From: CAVURS01 sp963834425
GTDB lineage: Bacteria > Actinomycetota > Actinomycetes > Actinomycetales > CAVURS01
Reading direction: 5' to 3'
Assembly (NCBI GenBank): GCA_963834425.1
Contig: CAWIBR010000008.1
Location: 434,001-498,000 of the forward strand
Length of the DNA stretch: 64,000 nucleotides
Shown in pieces: positions 48,250 through 58,873 of the stretch; the stretch's first letter is position 1, and each line of letters opens with the position of its first letter. Made by a program: the position numbers and the translations under genes. A model generated the notes under the pieces. That model was not told where the DNA came from. It did no database searches and was given only the letters and a program-made list of their open reading frames with translations.

Positions 48250-49237
48250 ATGAGCACGCGCGAGGGCCAGCCAACTTCTGGCCCGGCGTCCCCCCACGCG
48301 CGCGAGAAGTTGGCTGGCCCCGAGCTGGACCCGGCACTCGATCTGGTGGTGATCGAGTTCGGCCGCCACCTCGCCCTCGAGCGGGCCCGGTCTGAGCACA
48401 CTCAGCGGGCCTACCTGGGTGACGTGCGCAGCTTGCTCGGCTATGCGCGCCGACACGGGGTCGGCGGAGCTGGGCGCCGTCGACCTCGCGCTGTTGCGGT
48501 CCTGGCTGGCCTCGCTGACCGCGGCCGGCCAGGCGCGCTCGACGGTCGCCCGGCGGGCCGCAGCCGCCCGCTCGTTCCTGTCCTGGGCGGCCCGCACCGG
48601 GCGGATCGCGACCGATCCCTCCACTCGGCTGCTGGCTCCCCGTCGGTTGGCGACCCTCCCAGCGGTCCTGAAGGCCGACGAGGCCGCAGCCCTGCTGGAC
48701 TCGGCTGCCGAAGCGGTCGAACCGGGTCACCCGATTGGCCTACGGGATCGGGTGGCGTTGGAGCTGCTCTACGCCACCGGGGCCCGGGTCGGCGAGCTGG
48801 TCGGCCTGGACGTCGACGACATCGATCTGCAGCGCCGGACGGCGCGCCTGTTCGGCAAAGGCGGCAAGGAACGCGTCGTGCCGTTCGGCGTGCCTGCCGC
48901 ACGCGCCGTTGAGGCCTGGTTGAGCACGGGACGGCCGCTCCTGGCCGGTCCGCAGAGCGGGCCGGCCCTGTTGCTGGGACAGCGTGGCCGCAGGGCCGAT
49001 CAGCGCCAGATCCGGGCCGTCGTCCATCGCTTGGTCGCGACCCTGCCCGAGGTCCGTGACCTGGGCCCGCACGGGCTGCGGCACTCGGCGGCGACTCACC
49101 TCTTGGAGGGAGGAGCTGACCTGAGGACCGTTCAGGAACTGCTCGGTCACGCTACGCTCGCGACGACACAGATCTACACCCACGTTTCCGTTGAGAGGCT
49201 CAAAGTCACGTATGACCAGGCGCACCCAAGAGCCTGA
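48250..49237 (+). CDS. xerC: Tyrosine recombinase XerC (one frameshift)
   Basis: Site-specific recombinase for chromosome dimer resolution. All catalytic residues are present: R in LLYATGARVGELVGLD, K in FGKGGKERVVPFG, HxxR in LGPHGLRHSAATHLLEGGAD, H and Y in LLGHATLATTQIYTHVSVER. One extra base near 48465 breaks the N-terminal SAM-like domain between SLLGYARRHGV and AELGAVDLALLRSW; length is 3n+1. ATG 48250 precedes a long inverted repeat, so a later GTG (48350) before IEFGRHLALERARSEHT is possible. It overlaps whiG by 26 bp. Confidence 0.92.
48264..48320. repeat. 16-bp inverted repeat at the dprA-xerC junction
   Basis: GGGCCAGCCAACTTCT (48264-48279) and its exact complement (48305-48320) flank 25 nt. 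Each arm is preceded by CACGCGCG-type sequence (48255 onward and 48295 onward). It may terminate the dprA transcript or be a small mobile/REP-like element; it lies in the proposed xerC N-terminus. Confidence 0.7.
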
Positions 49238-50060
49238 GCTTTCCGTGGCCACTCGACCGGGCCGACCGCCCAAGCCGAGCGACGAGGAAGCCGCCGCCGC
49301 CGAGCTGGCCCTCCGCGAGATGTGGGAGGGCTACAAGACCTTCGGCGACGCCGGCCTGCGCGAGCGGCTGATCCTGCATTACACGCCGCTGGTGAAGTAC
49401 GTCGCGGGCCGGGTCGGCGTGGGTCTCCCGCAGAACATCGAGCAGGCCGACCTGGTCTCGTACGGCATCTTCGGGTTGATCGACGCCATCGAGAAGTTCG
49501 ATCTCGAGCGGGCCATCAAGTTCGAGACCTACGCGATCAGCCGGATCCGCGGCGCCATCATCGACGAGCTGCGCGCGCTGGACTGGATCCCCCGCTCGGT
49601 GCGCTCCAAGGCCCGCGAGGTCGAGCGCGCCTACGCCACGCTGGAGGCCGAGCTGCGCCGGACCCCGAGCGAAGCCGAGGTTGCCGACCACCTCGGCATT
49701 GCCCTCGGAGACCTGCACCACATCTTCAGCCAGGTGTCCTACGTCAACGTCGTCGCGCTCGACGAGATGCTCTCCGTCGGTGGCGAGAAGGGCGACAAGC
49801 TCACCCTGGGCGACACCCTCGAGGACCAGCGGGCCGAGGACCCCGTCCTCGCCTTCGAGGGCGAGGAGACCAAGTTCCTGCTGGCCGGCGCGATCAACCA
49901 GCTGCCCGAGCGGGAGAAGATCGTCGTCACGCTCTACTACTACGAGGGCCTGACCCTGGCCGAGATCGGCAAGATCCTCGGCGTCACCGAGTCTCGGATC
50001 TGCCAGATGCACACCAAGGCCGTCCTGCAGCTGCGCGCCAAACTGACCGACCAAGACTGA
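49212..50060 (+). CDS. whiG: RNA polymerase sigma factor, WhiG/FliA type
   Basis: 282 aa, intact. Region 2: LILHYTPLVKYVAGRVGVGL, ADLVSYGIFGLIDAIEKFDL, IKFETYAISRIRGAIIDELR, ALDWIPRSVRSKAREVER; region 3 TLEAELRRTPSEAEVADHLG; region 4 LPEREKIVVTLYYYEGLTLA and LGVTESRICQMHTKAVLQLR. In Streptomyces WhiG starts sporulation and in motile actinobacteria homologues drive flagellar genes. The codon for the start, ATG 49212, is inside the xerC end. Position upstream of rpsB matches WhiG in Streptomyces. Confidence 0.93.
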   Translation: MTRRTQEPELSVATRPGRPPKPSDEEAAAAELALREMWEGYKTFGDAGLRERLILHYTPLVKYVAGRVGVGLPQNIEQADLVSYGIFGLIDAIEKFDLERAIKFETYAISRIRGAIIDELRALDWIPRSVRSKAREVERAYATLEAELRRTPSEAEVADHLGIALGDLHHIFSQVSYVNVVALDEMLSVGGEKGDKLTLGDTLEDQRAEDPVLAFEGEETKFLLAGAINQLPEREKIVVTLYYYEGLTLAEIGKILGVTESRICQMHTKAVLQLRAKLTDQD

Positions 50061-50077
50061 ACCAACCGGGGGCGCCG

Positions 50078-50763
50078 TCAGCGGCAGCAACACCGGCGGG
50101 CTGAGGTCGACGCCGACCAGCAGCAGGGGGTCGAGGTACGTCGGCCCGAAGCCACTCCCGGCGCCGGCCCAGCCGCCGTCCGGGCGCAGCAGACCCCAGT
50201 GCAGACACACCGCCGGCCAGCAGTGTCCCGGTGTGCCGTCGACCTCGCCGATCGGCTGCCCCGCACGCACCGGCGTTCCTGCGGGCAGCGCGGGCGCGGA
50301 CCGGCTCGTAGGTCGTCCGCAGCCCGCCCGGGTGGGTCACGGCGAGCACCCCCTGGCCGGCGATCACGCCGGAGAAGCTCACCGTGCCGGCCCCGGCGGA
50401 CAGCACCGGTTGCCCGACTCGGGCAGCGAGATCGACCCCGCGGTGGCCGGCGCCCCAGGGCGTGGGGGCCAGCTGGAAGCGCCGGACCACCGCGGGTTGC
50501 GGCTCGAGCGGCCACTGCCATCGGCCGACCGGCTGCAGCAACCGACCGCCCGCCGATGCCCTCGCCGGGAGGGACCGGTGCGGAGCGTCGGCGACTGCGC
50601 CCGGCCCGCTGATCGGGACGGCCGCCCCGCTGACCGCGGTCCCGGTCAGCACCAACAGCACGATGAGCACCAGTCCGGTGCGACGCAGGAGCTGCGCCGG
50701 CTGCCGGTGCGGACGTGTCGGGCCGGCCGGCGCGGACGAGCGAGGCAGTGGATGTCGAGCCAT
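50078..50763 (-). CDS. Secreted M23 family metallopeptidase-like protein (frameshifted)
   Basis: Peptidoglycan hydrolase fold. N-terminal Arg/Pro-rich start, helix RTGLVLIVLLVLTGTAVSGA; LytM part WQWPLEPQPAVVRRF, GAGHRGVDLAARVGQPVLSA (HxxxD ligands), ITHPGG-like segment ending LRTTYEPV, then another frame with IGEVDGTPGHCWPAVCLHWG and LLRPDGGWAG, YLDPLLLVGVDL. The usual HxH is CLH, as in an actinobacterial subgroup that may not be catalytic. Shifts lie near 50310 and close to the end; TGA at 50080-50078 is the likely stop. Convergent with whiG. Confidence 0.85.
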
Positions 50764-50868
50764 GACGGGCAGACTGCTCGCCCGAACCCACGGCAGGGGC
50801 GCAGGCGAGGTCTGCCTGTGGACGGTGGGACGACGGCCCGGGACTGTGGACAGCCGGTGACCAACAGC

Positions 50869-52057
<1,189 letters not shown>

Positions 52058-52077
52058 GAGCGGGAGACTAACGAGCG

Positions 52078-52947
52078 ATGAACCACGAGGCGCTGCTGCT
52101 GACGCTGACAGCGGCGGTGCTCCACGCGACCTGGAACTTCGCGGCCAAGCGGGCCGAGAACGGCGGCCCGGTCTTCGTCTGGGCCTACTCGATCAGCTCG
52201 TCCGCCCTCTGGGTGCCGATCGCGCTCGTCTGGATGATCTGGCATCCCCTGCACCCGCACTGGTCCTGGCTGCTGGCCGGCTTCGTCAGCGGCATGCTGC
52301 ACGTGGCTTACGGGAACCTGCTGCAGGCCGGCTACGCCGCCGGCGACATGAACCTGGTCTACCCGCTGGCCCGCGGGACCGGGCCGCTGGTCACCGTGCT
52401 GGTCGCCGTCTTGGTGCTCGGTGACCCGACCAGCGCGCTGGCCCTGGTCGGGGTGGGCCTGATCGTGGCCGGCGTCCTGGTCATCTCCTTCGGCCGCCGC
52501 AACCCGGCCAGCCCGCATCGGCGCCGGGTCGGCATCGCCTACGGCGTGGCGACCGGCGTGAGCATCGCGGCGTACACCCTGTGGGACGCCCACTCGGTGA
52601 CCGCGCTGGCCATCCCGGCCCTGCCGTACTTCACCCTCGGGCTGGTCTGGCAGAGCATCGGGCTGAGCCCCGGCGCGCTGGGCCGACGGCGATCGACGGT
52701 TCCGACGATCTTCGGCCAGTACCGGCGCGAGATCCTGGTCGTCGCCGTTTTGTCCCCTCTGGCCTACATCTTCGTGCTCCAGGCGCTCACCCTGGCGCCG
52801 GTCTCGGTCGTCGCGCCGGTCCGCGAGACGAGCATCGTGATCGGCGCGCTGCTCTCCTGGCTGGTCCTGCGCGAGCCGCATCCGGCCCGGCGGCTGGTCG
52901 GGTCGGTCGTCGTGCTCGCGGGCGTGGCCGCCCTGGCGCTGAGTTGA
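52078..52947 (+). CDS. EamA/DMT-family transporter
   Basis: 289 aa, intact, about ten helices in two EamA halves. N-terminal ALLLTLTAAVLHATWNFAAK, YGNLLQAGYAAGDMNLVYPL and LARGTGPLVTVLVAVLVLGD; second half FVLQALTLAPVSVVAPVRET and GALLSWLVLREPHPARRLVG. Such proteins export metabolites or drugs; substrate unknown. It shares a very short divergent promoter region with the aminotransferase. Confidence 0.88.
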   Translation: MNHEALLLTLTAAVLHATWNFAAKRAENGGPVFVWAYSISSSALWVPIALVWMIWHPLHPHWSWLLAGFVSGMLHVAYGNLLQAGYAAGDMNLVYPLARGTGPLVTVLVAVLVLGDPTSALALVGVGLIVAGVLVISFGRRNPASPHRRRVGIAYGVATGVSIAAYTLWDAHSVTALAIPALPYFTLGLVWQSIGLSPGALGRRRSTVPTIFGQYRREILVVAVLSPLAYIFVLQALTLAPVSVVAPVRETSIVIGALLSWLVLREPHPARRLVGSVVVLAGVAALALS

Positions 52948-52950
52948 CGT

Positions 52951-53205
52951 TAGACTGAGCGCGCGGCCAGGCATCTGCCCGGCCGACATCGCGCGCCCGC
53001 ACACCGTCATCGCTCTCGACTCCGGCCTGTCCGCAGACTTGTCTGGAGACCCGAGCACCGACGGGGCGCGCCGCCTCGGTCCCGTTCGCGGGTTTCGGGC
53101 GCGTCGCGGGCGCCAGGCGCGGCAGCCACCTGGCCGACCGCGAGGCAACCGAGTGCACCGCCCCGATCGCGAGCGAACGGACGGTGTGCAGACAGGAGTA
53201 CACGC
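52951..53205 (+). promoter_or_regulatory. rpsB promoter candidate and ~240-nt leader
   Basis: TAGACT at 52951-52956, just past the EamA stop, could be a -10 for rpsB; no good -35 is seen. The following ~240 nt hold no gene but several inverted repeats, e.g. GCGCGC pairing with GCGCGC around 52960-53000, CAGAC-TT-GTCTG near 53035, and a GC-rich stem near 53090-53120. An autoregulatory S2 leader is possible. AGGAG lies just before the start codon. Confidence 0.35.
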
Positions 53206-54278
53206 ATGGCCGTCGTCACGATGCGCCAGCTGCTCGAGAGCGGCGTCCACTTCGGGCATCAGACCCGTCGCTGGAACCCGAAGATGAAGCGCTTCATCTT
53301 CACCGAGCGCAACGGCATCTACATCATCGACCTGCAGCAGTCGCTGACCTACATCGACTCGGCCTACGAGTTCGTCAAGGAGACCGTCGCCCACGGCGGC
53401 ACGATCCTGTTCGTCGGCACCAAGAAGCAGGCCCAGGAGCCGGTGGCCGAGCAGGCCCGGCGGGTCGGGATGCCGTTCGTCAACCAGCGCTGGCTGGGTG
53501 GGATGCTCACCAACTTCTCCACGGTCCACAAGCGTCTGCAGCGGCTCAAGGAGCTCGAGGAGCTCGACTTCGACGACGTCGCCGGCAGCGGCATGACCAA
53601 GAAGGAGCTGCTGGTCCTGCGCCGCGAGAAGGACAAGCTGCTCAAGACCCTCGGCGGCATCCGGGACATGGCCAAGGTGCCCGAGCGCGGTCTGGATCGT
53701 CGACACCAAGAAGGAGCACCTCGCGGTCGACGAGGCGCGCAAGCTCGGCATCCCGATCGTCGCGATCCTGGACACCAACTGCGACCCGGACGAGGTCGAC
53801 TACAAGATCCCCGGCAACGACGACGCCATCCGCTCGGTCACGCTGCTGACCCGGGTGCTCGCCGACGCCGTCGCGGACGGGCTGATGGCCCGCTCGCGCG
53901 GTGGCGACGCGGCCGCTGACGGCGACGTCGCGGTCGACGAGCCGCTGGCCGCCTGGGAGCAGGAGCTGCTCGCCCACGACGGCGAGCAGTCCGGCGAGGG
54001 CGACGGCGGCAAGGCTCAGGACGCGGCCGTCCCCGAGGCGGGCGAGCTCACCGCGGTCGGCTGGCCAGGACGCCGAGGCTGCGGCCGAGGCGGCCGACGA
54101 GGTCGACGAGCCGGCCGGGACCGAGGACGCGGCCACGGCCGAGGCCGTGACCCCGATCGAGACGCCCGAGACCCCGGACGAGGTCGCGGCCGAGGCCGCA
54201 GCCGAGGCGGCACCCGCCCCGGCCGAGGAGCTCACCGAGACCGTTGCCGAGGCCACCAGCGAGGAGGCACAGGCCTGA
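53206..54278 (+). CDS. rpsB: 30S ribosomal protein S2 with acidic C-terminal tail (frameshifted)
   Basis: MAVVTMRQLLESGVHFGHQT, RRWNPKMKRFIFTERNGIYI, FVGTKKQAQEPVAEQARRVG and VNQRWLGGMLTNFSTVHKRL define S2. A shift near 53695 precedes IVDTKKEHLAVDEARKLGIP and DTNCDPDEVDYKIPGNDDAI. After about residue 260 an acidic Ala/Glu/Pro tail of about 95 residues follows with another shift near 54067 (ending ATSEEAQA). Length is 3n+2. Stop overlaps tsf (TGATG). Confidence 0.96.
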
Positions 54279-55123
54279 TGGCGAACTACACCACCGCTGA
54301 CATCAAGGCGCTCCGGGAGAAGACCGGCGCCGGGATGCTCGACGTCAAGAAGGCGCTCGACGAGGCCGACGGCGACATGAAGCGGGCCGAGGAGATCCTG
54401 CAGGAGAAGGGCCAGAAGGGGGTCGTGAAGCGCGAAGGACGCGACCACGTCCAACGGCCTGGTGACCCTGCAGATCTCCGACGGCGGAGCCGGCCAGGTC
54501 GGCACGCTGGTCGAGATCGACTGCGAGACCGACTTCGTGGCCAAGGGCGAGCCGTTCCAGGCCCTGGCCGAGAAGGTCCTCGCCCAGGCGGTCAAGATCG
54601 GAGCCGACAACCCCGAGACCCTGCTGGCGTCCGAGATCGAGCCCGGTACGACGGTCCAGCAGGTCGTCGACCAGGCCAACGCCGCGATCGGCGAGAAGAT
54701 CGTCGTGAGCAAGGTGGCCCGGGTCGAGGGGGCGGCGGTCACGTCGTACGTGCACCGCACCAACCCGGACCTGCCGCCGCAGATCGGCGTCCTGGTCGCC
54801 TACGAGGGCAGCGATGAGACGATCGCCCGCGACGTGGCGATGCACATCGCCGCGATGTCCCCGACGGTGCTGACGCGCGAGGAGATCGCGGCCGACGATC
54901 GTCGACGACCAGCGCCGGGTCTTCGAGGAGATGACCCGCGAGGAGGGCAAGCCCGAGCAGGCGATCCCGCAAGATCGTCGAGGGCCGGGTCAACGCGTTC
55001 TTCAAGGAGAACGTCCTGCTGGAGCAGGAGTTCGCCAAGGACCCGAAGAAGTCGGTCGCCCAGGTGCTGAAGGAAGCCGGCGCCACCGCGACCAACTTCG
55101 CGCGGTTCAAGGTGGGTGTCTGA
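54278..55123 (+). CDS. tsf: Translation elongation factor Ts (frameshifted)
   Basis: Nucleotide exchange factor for EF-Tu. MANYTTADIKALREKTGAGM and LDVKKALDEADGDMKRAEEI form the UBA-like N-domain; an extra base near 54440 precedes SNGLVTLQISDGG and VEIDCETDFVAKGEPFQALA. Further breaks near 54898 and 54968 separate the C-terminal segment (VFEEMTREEGKPEQAIP, NVLLEQEFAKDPKKSVAQVL). Total length is 3n, which fits three extra bases. Ends FARFKVGV. Confidence 0.96.
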
Positions 55124-55193
55124 CAGCGGTCCGATGAACACTCGGCCGGCCTCCGCCACCGGAGACCTGGCCGCACGCGAGCGGGGAGTGAGC

Positions 55194-55982
55194 ATGACCG
55201 AGGAGGTATCGGTGAGCGAAGAGCTGCACGTGGACCTCAGGTCGGTCCCGGAGGACGAGCGGATCCCTCAGCGCCGCTACAACCGGGTCCTGCTCAAGCT
55301 CTCCGGTGAGGTGTTCGGTGGCGGCCGGATCGGCCTGGACCCCGATGTCGTCCGCGACATCGCGGCCCAGATCGCGACGGCCGCCCACACCGGCGTCCAG
55401 ATCTCGGTGGTCATCGGTGGTGGCAACTTCTTCCGCGGCGCCGAGCTGCAGAAGAAGGGGCTGGACCGGACCCGCGCCGACTACATGGGCATGCTCGGCA
55501 TCGTGATGAACTGCCTGGCCCTGCAGGACTTCCTGGAGAAGGCCGGCCAGCCGACCCGGGTGCAGACGGCGATCACGATGGGCCAGATCGCCGAGCCCTA
55601 CGTGCCGCTGCGCGCGATCCGGCACCTGGAGAAGGGCCGGGTGGTGATCTTCGGGGCCGGCTTCGGCGTGCCGTTCTTCTCGACCGACACGGTCGCGGCC
55701 CAGCGGGCTCTGGAGACGCACTCCGACGTCGTGCTGATCAGCAAGAACGGCGTCGACGGGGTCTACACGGCCGACCCGCGCAAGGACCCGTCGGCCCAGC
55801 TGCTCGAGCACGTGACCTACTCCAAGGCCTTGCGCCAGCGGCTCAAGGTGGTCGACGCGGCGGCCTTCGCCCTGGCCCAGGAGAACAAGCTGCCGATGGT
55901 CGTCTTCGGCATGGAGCGTGAGGGCAACATCGTGCGGGCGGTCCGCGGTGAGAAGATCGGCACCCTGGTCGACGCCGGATGA
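55194..55982 (+). CDS. pyrH: UMP kinase
   Basis: Hexameric kinase making UDP. 262 aa, intact. RRYNRVLLKLSGEVFGGGRI, ISVVIGGGNFFRGAELQKKG, DYMGMLGIVMNCLALQDFLE, VVIFGAGFGVPFFSTDTVAA, LISKNGVDGVYTADPRKDP and VVFGMEREGNIVRAVRGEKI. ATG 55194 has GGGGAG 6 nt upstream and gives a 25-residue acidic lead before the core; GTG 55212 is an alternative. Confidence 0.97.
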   Translation: MTEEVSVSEELHVDLRSVPEDERIPQRRYNRVLLKLSGEVFGGGRIGLDPDVVRDIAAQIATAAHTGVQISVVIGGGNFFRGAELQKKGLDRTRADYMGMLGIVMNCLALQDFLEKAGQPTRVQTAITMGQIAEPYVPLRAIRHLEKGRVVIFGAGFGVPFFSTDTVAAQRALETHSDVVLISKNGVDGVYTADPRKDPSAQLLEHVTYSKALRQRLKVVDAAAFALAQENKLPMVVFGMEREGNIVRAVRGEKIGTLVDAG

Positions 55983-56013
55983 CCCCTACCGTCACAGACA
56001 TGAGGAGCCAACC

Positions 56014-56571
56014 TTGATCGACGACACCCTGCTCGAGGCCGACGACAAGATGGACAAGGCCCTCGAGGTCGCCAAGGAGGACTTCGCCACCATCCGCACC
56101 GGCCGAGCCAACCCGGGCATGTTCAGCCGGCTGACGGTGGACTACTACGGTTCGCCGACCCCGCTGCAGCAGCTCGCGTCGTTCCACACCCCCGAGGCGC
56201 GCACGATCCTGATCACGCCCTACGACAAGAGCGCCATGGCCGCGATCGAGAAGTCACTGCGCGACTCCGACCTGGGCGTCAACCCGACCAACGACGGCAA
56301 CCTGATCCGGGTCTCGCTGCCCGAGCTGACCGAGGAGCGGCGCCGCGAGTACATCAAGCTCGCCCGGCACAAGGGCGAGGACGCCCGGATCTCGATCCGC
56401 AACATCCGCCGCAAGGCCAAGGAGGAGCTGGACCGGATCTCCAAGGACGGCGAGGCCGGCGAGGACGAGGTCGCGCGGGCCGAGAAGGAGCTCGAGGCCA
56501 TGACCAAGAAGCACGTCGACACCGTCGACGACCTGCTCAAGCACAAGGAGTCCGAGCTGCTCGAGGTCTGA
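56014..56571 (+). CDS. frr: Ribosome recycling factor, TTG start
   Basis: Splits post-termination ribosomes with EF-G. 185 aa, intact. The start is TTG 56014: GAGGAG ends 6 nt upstream and the family N-terminus IDDTLLEADDKMDKALEVAK begins right there, with no in-frame ATG or GTG nearby. FATIRTGRANPGMFSRLTVD, YYGSPTPLQQLASFHTPEAR and NDGNLIRVSLPELTEERRRE are diagnostic. Confidence 0.97.
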   Translation: MIDDTLLEADDKMDKALEVAKEDFATIRTGRANPGMFSRLTVDYYGSPTPLQQLASFHTPEARTILITPYDKSAMAAIEKSLRDSDLGVNPTNDGNLIRVSLPELTEERRREYIKLARHKGEDARISIRNIRRKAKEELDRISKDGEAGEDEVARAEKELEAMTKKHVDTVDDLLKHKESELLEV

Positions 56572-56610
56572 CCTCGACCCGGACTCCAGAGCCTTCAGAG
56601 GTCACCTGCC

Positions 56611-57709
56611 GTGGACATCGTCCCCAAGCCGCGCCGCCGTTTCGGTCTTCCGACCGGCCGGGGCGGGCAGGCGACGACCGAGGAGCCGGACGTCGAGCTG
56701 GTGCCGGACCCGGCCGCTCCCGCCCTCGCGCAGTCCCCGGAGGAGCCAGAGGTCGAGCTGCTCGCCGATCCGGAGCCCGAGCCGGCGCCGCGACCGGAGC
56801 CGCAATCCGCCGCTGAACCGGAAGCTGAGACCGACACCGGTACGGCGAGTGAGGGCGCGCCCTCCACCCGGGCCGCCGCCCGGGCCGCCCGCTCGCCGGG
56901 TCGGGCCGGCCGCAACCTGCACGGCTGCCGTGCTGGTCGGAGCTGTGCTCGGCGCCGTGGTGATCGCGTCGCTGTTCGTGCGCAAGGAAGCCTTCGTCGT
57001 CGTCGTCGTGCTGGCCATCGTCATCGCCGTCTGGGAGATGACCGAGGCGCTGGCTGTCCGGCAGATCGCGGTCCCGCTGGTGCCGGTCACGATCGGCGCC
57101 GCCGGCATGCTGGTCGCCGCCTACGCCGCGGGCGGGCAGGCCCTGGCCGTGTGCTTTGCCCTGACCAGCCTCGGCGTCGTCGTCTGGCGGGTGGCCGAGG
57201 GGGCCGAGGGGGCGGTCCGCGATGTCGCCGGCGGCCTGCTCGTCGCGGCGTACCCGGCACTGCTCGCCGGCTTCGCCCTGCTGCTGCTCTCGCCGAGCGA
57301 CGGCTCGTGGCGGGTCCTGACCTTCGTCCTGGTCACCATCGGCAGCGACATCGGCGGCTACACGGCGGGCGTGCTGTTCGGCAAGCATCCGATGGCGCCG
57401 TCGGTCAGTCCCAAGAAGTCGTGGGAGGGCTTCGCCGGGTCGGTGCTGGCCTGCGTCCTGCTCGGCGTCGGGACGGTCACGATCCTGCTGCAGGGCAGCT
57501 GGTGGGCGGGCGCGCTGGTCGGCCTGGCGGCCGTGTGCGCGGCCACGATGGGCGACCTGGGCGAGTCGCTGATCAAGCGCGACCTCGGGATCAAGGACAT
57601 GGGCTCGCTGCTGCCGGGCCACGGCGGCCTGCTGGACCGGATCGACTCGCTGCTCTTCGCGGCGCCGGTGATCTGGCTGCTGCTGCACGCACTGGTCCCG
57701 GTGCACTGA
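56611..57709 (+). CDS. cdsA: Phosphatidate cytidylyltransferase with acidic N-terminal extension (one frameshift)
   Basis: Makes CDP-diacylglycerol for phospholipid synthesis; integral membrane. GTG 56611 opens an acidic, Pro/Glu-rich cytoplasmic extension of about 105 aa. An extra base near 56920 (CCTGCACGG) precedes the helices (LTAAVLVGAVLGAVVIASLF onward, about seven). Catalytic end: VSPKKSWEGFAGSVLACVLL and GDLGESLIKRDLGIKDMGSL, PGHGGLLDRIDSLLFAAPV. Length is 3n+1. Confidence 0.95.
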
Positions 57710-57711
57710 CG

Positions 57712-58864
57712 GTGGCCGCCACCGACCTGCCGACTCCCGCACCCCGCCCCGGCGAGCTCACCTTCACGGCTCCGCGTCGGGGCAAGCCTCCGCGCCACCT
57801 CGCGGACCTGACGCTGGCCGAGCGGCGTACGGCGGTGGAGGCGTTGGGGCACAAGGCCTTCCGGGCCGGGCAGCTGAGCCAGCACTACTTCGCCCATCAC
57901 ACGGTGGACCCCGAACAGATGACCGACCTGCCGGCCGAAGGGCGGGCCGAGCTGGTCGCGGCGATGCTGCCCGAGCTGCTCACGCCGCTGCAGCGTCCGC
58001 GAGGGCGATCACGGTGCGACGGTCAAGACGCTCTGGCGGCTGTTCGACGGCGCGCTCGTCGAGAGCGTCCTGATGCGCTATCCCGGCCGGGTCACCATGT
58101 GCGTGTCCAGCCAGGCCGGTTGTGGGATGAACTGCCCGTTCTGTGCCACCGGCCAGGCCGGCCTGACCCGCAACATGTCGGCGGCCGAGATCGTCGAGCA
58201 GGTGGTCGCGGGCGCCCGGGCGCTCGCTGCCGGCGAGGTCGCCGGCGGTCGCGAGAGCGAGCCGCTGCGGGTCAGCAACGTCGTCTTCATGGGCATGGGG
58301 GAGGCGCTGGCCAACTACAAGGCGGCGATCGGCGCGATCCGGACCCTCGTCGCCGACCCGCCCGAGGGCCTGGGCCTGTCCGCGCGGGGGATCACGATGT
58401 CCACCGTCGGCCTGGTGCCAGCCATCGATCGCCTTGCGGCTGAAGGGATTCCGGTCACGCTCGCGCTGTCGCTGCACGCCCCGGACGATGAGCTGCGTGA
58501 CGAGCTGGTGCCCATCAACACCCGGTGGAAGGTCGGCGAGGCCCTCGACGCGGCCTACCGCTATTTCGAGGCGACCGGCCGTCGGGTCTCGATCGAGTAC
58601 GCCCTCATCCGGGACATCAACGACCAGGCCTGGCGGGCCGACCGGCTGGGCACCGAGCTGAACCGCCGGGGCCGGGGCTGGGTGCACGTCAACCCGATCC
58701 CGCTCAACCCGACGCCGGGCTCGAAGTGGACCGCCAGCGACCCTCGGGTCGAGCACGAGTTCGTCCGCCGGCTTCGCGCCCACGGCGTGCCGACGACCGT
58801 CCGCGACACGCGCGGGCGGGAGATCGACGGCGCTTGTGGGCAGCTCGCAGCTGCCTCGGTGTAG
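57712..58864 (+). CDS. rlmN: 23S rRNA/tRNA adenine C2-methyltransferase RlmN (one frameshift)
   Basis: Radical-SAM enzyme. LTLAERRTAVEALGHKAFRA and QLSQHYFAHHTVDPEQMTDL form the N-domain; an extra base near 58000 precedes the core. The CxxxCxxC cluster is CGMNCPFCATGQAGLTRNMS near 58125; NVVFMGMGEALANYKAAI; SVALSLHA-type segment LALSLHAPDDELRDELVP; the C-terminal catalytic cysteine lies in REIDGACGQLAA. GTG 57712, two bases after cdsA. Length is 3n+1. Confidence 0.96.
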
Positions 58865-58873
58865 AAAACAGAC

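Noticed and set aside
48250..49237. Phage or integron integrase marking a mobile element
   Set aside because: Sequence and position between dprA and whiG are those of the housekeeping XerC-type recombinase; no phage genes or attachment-site duplications are seen.
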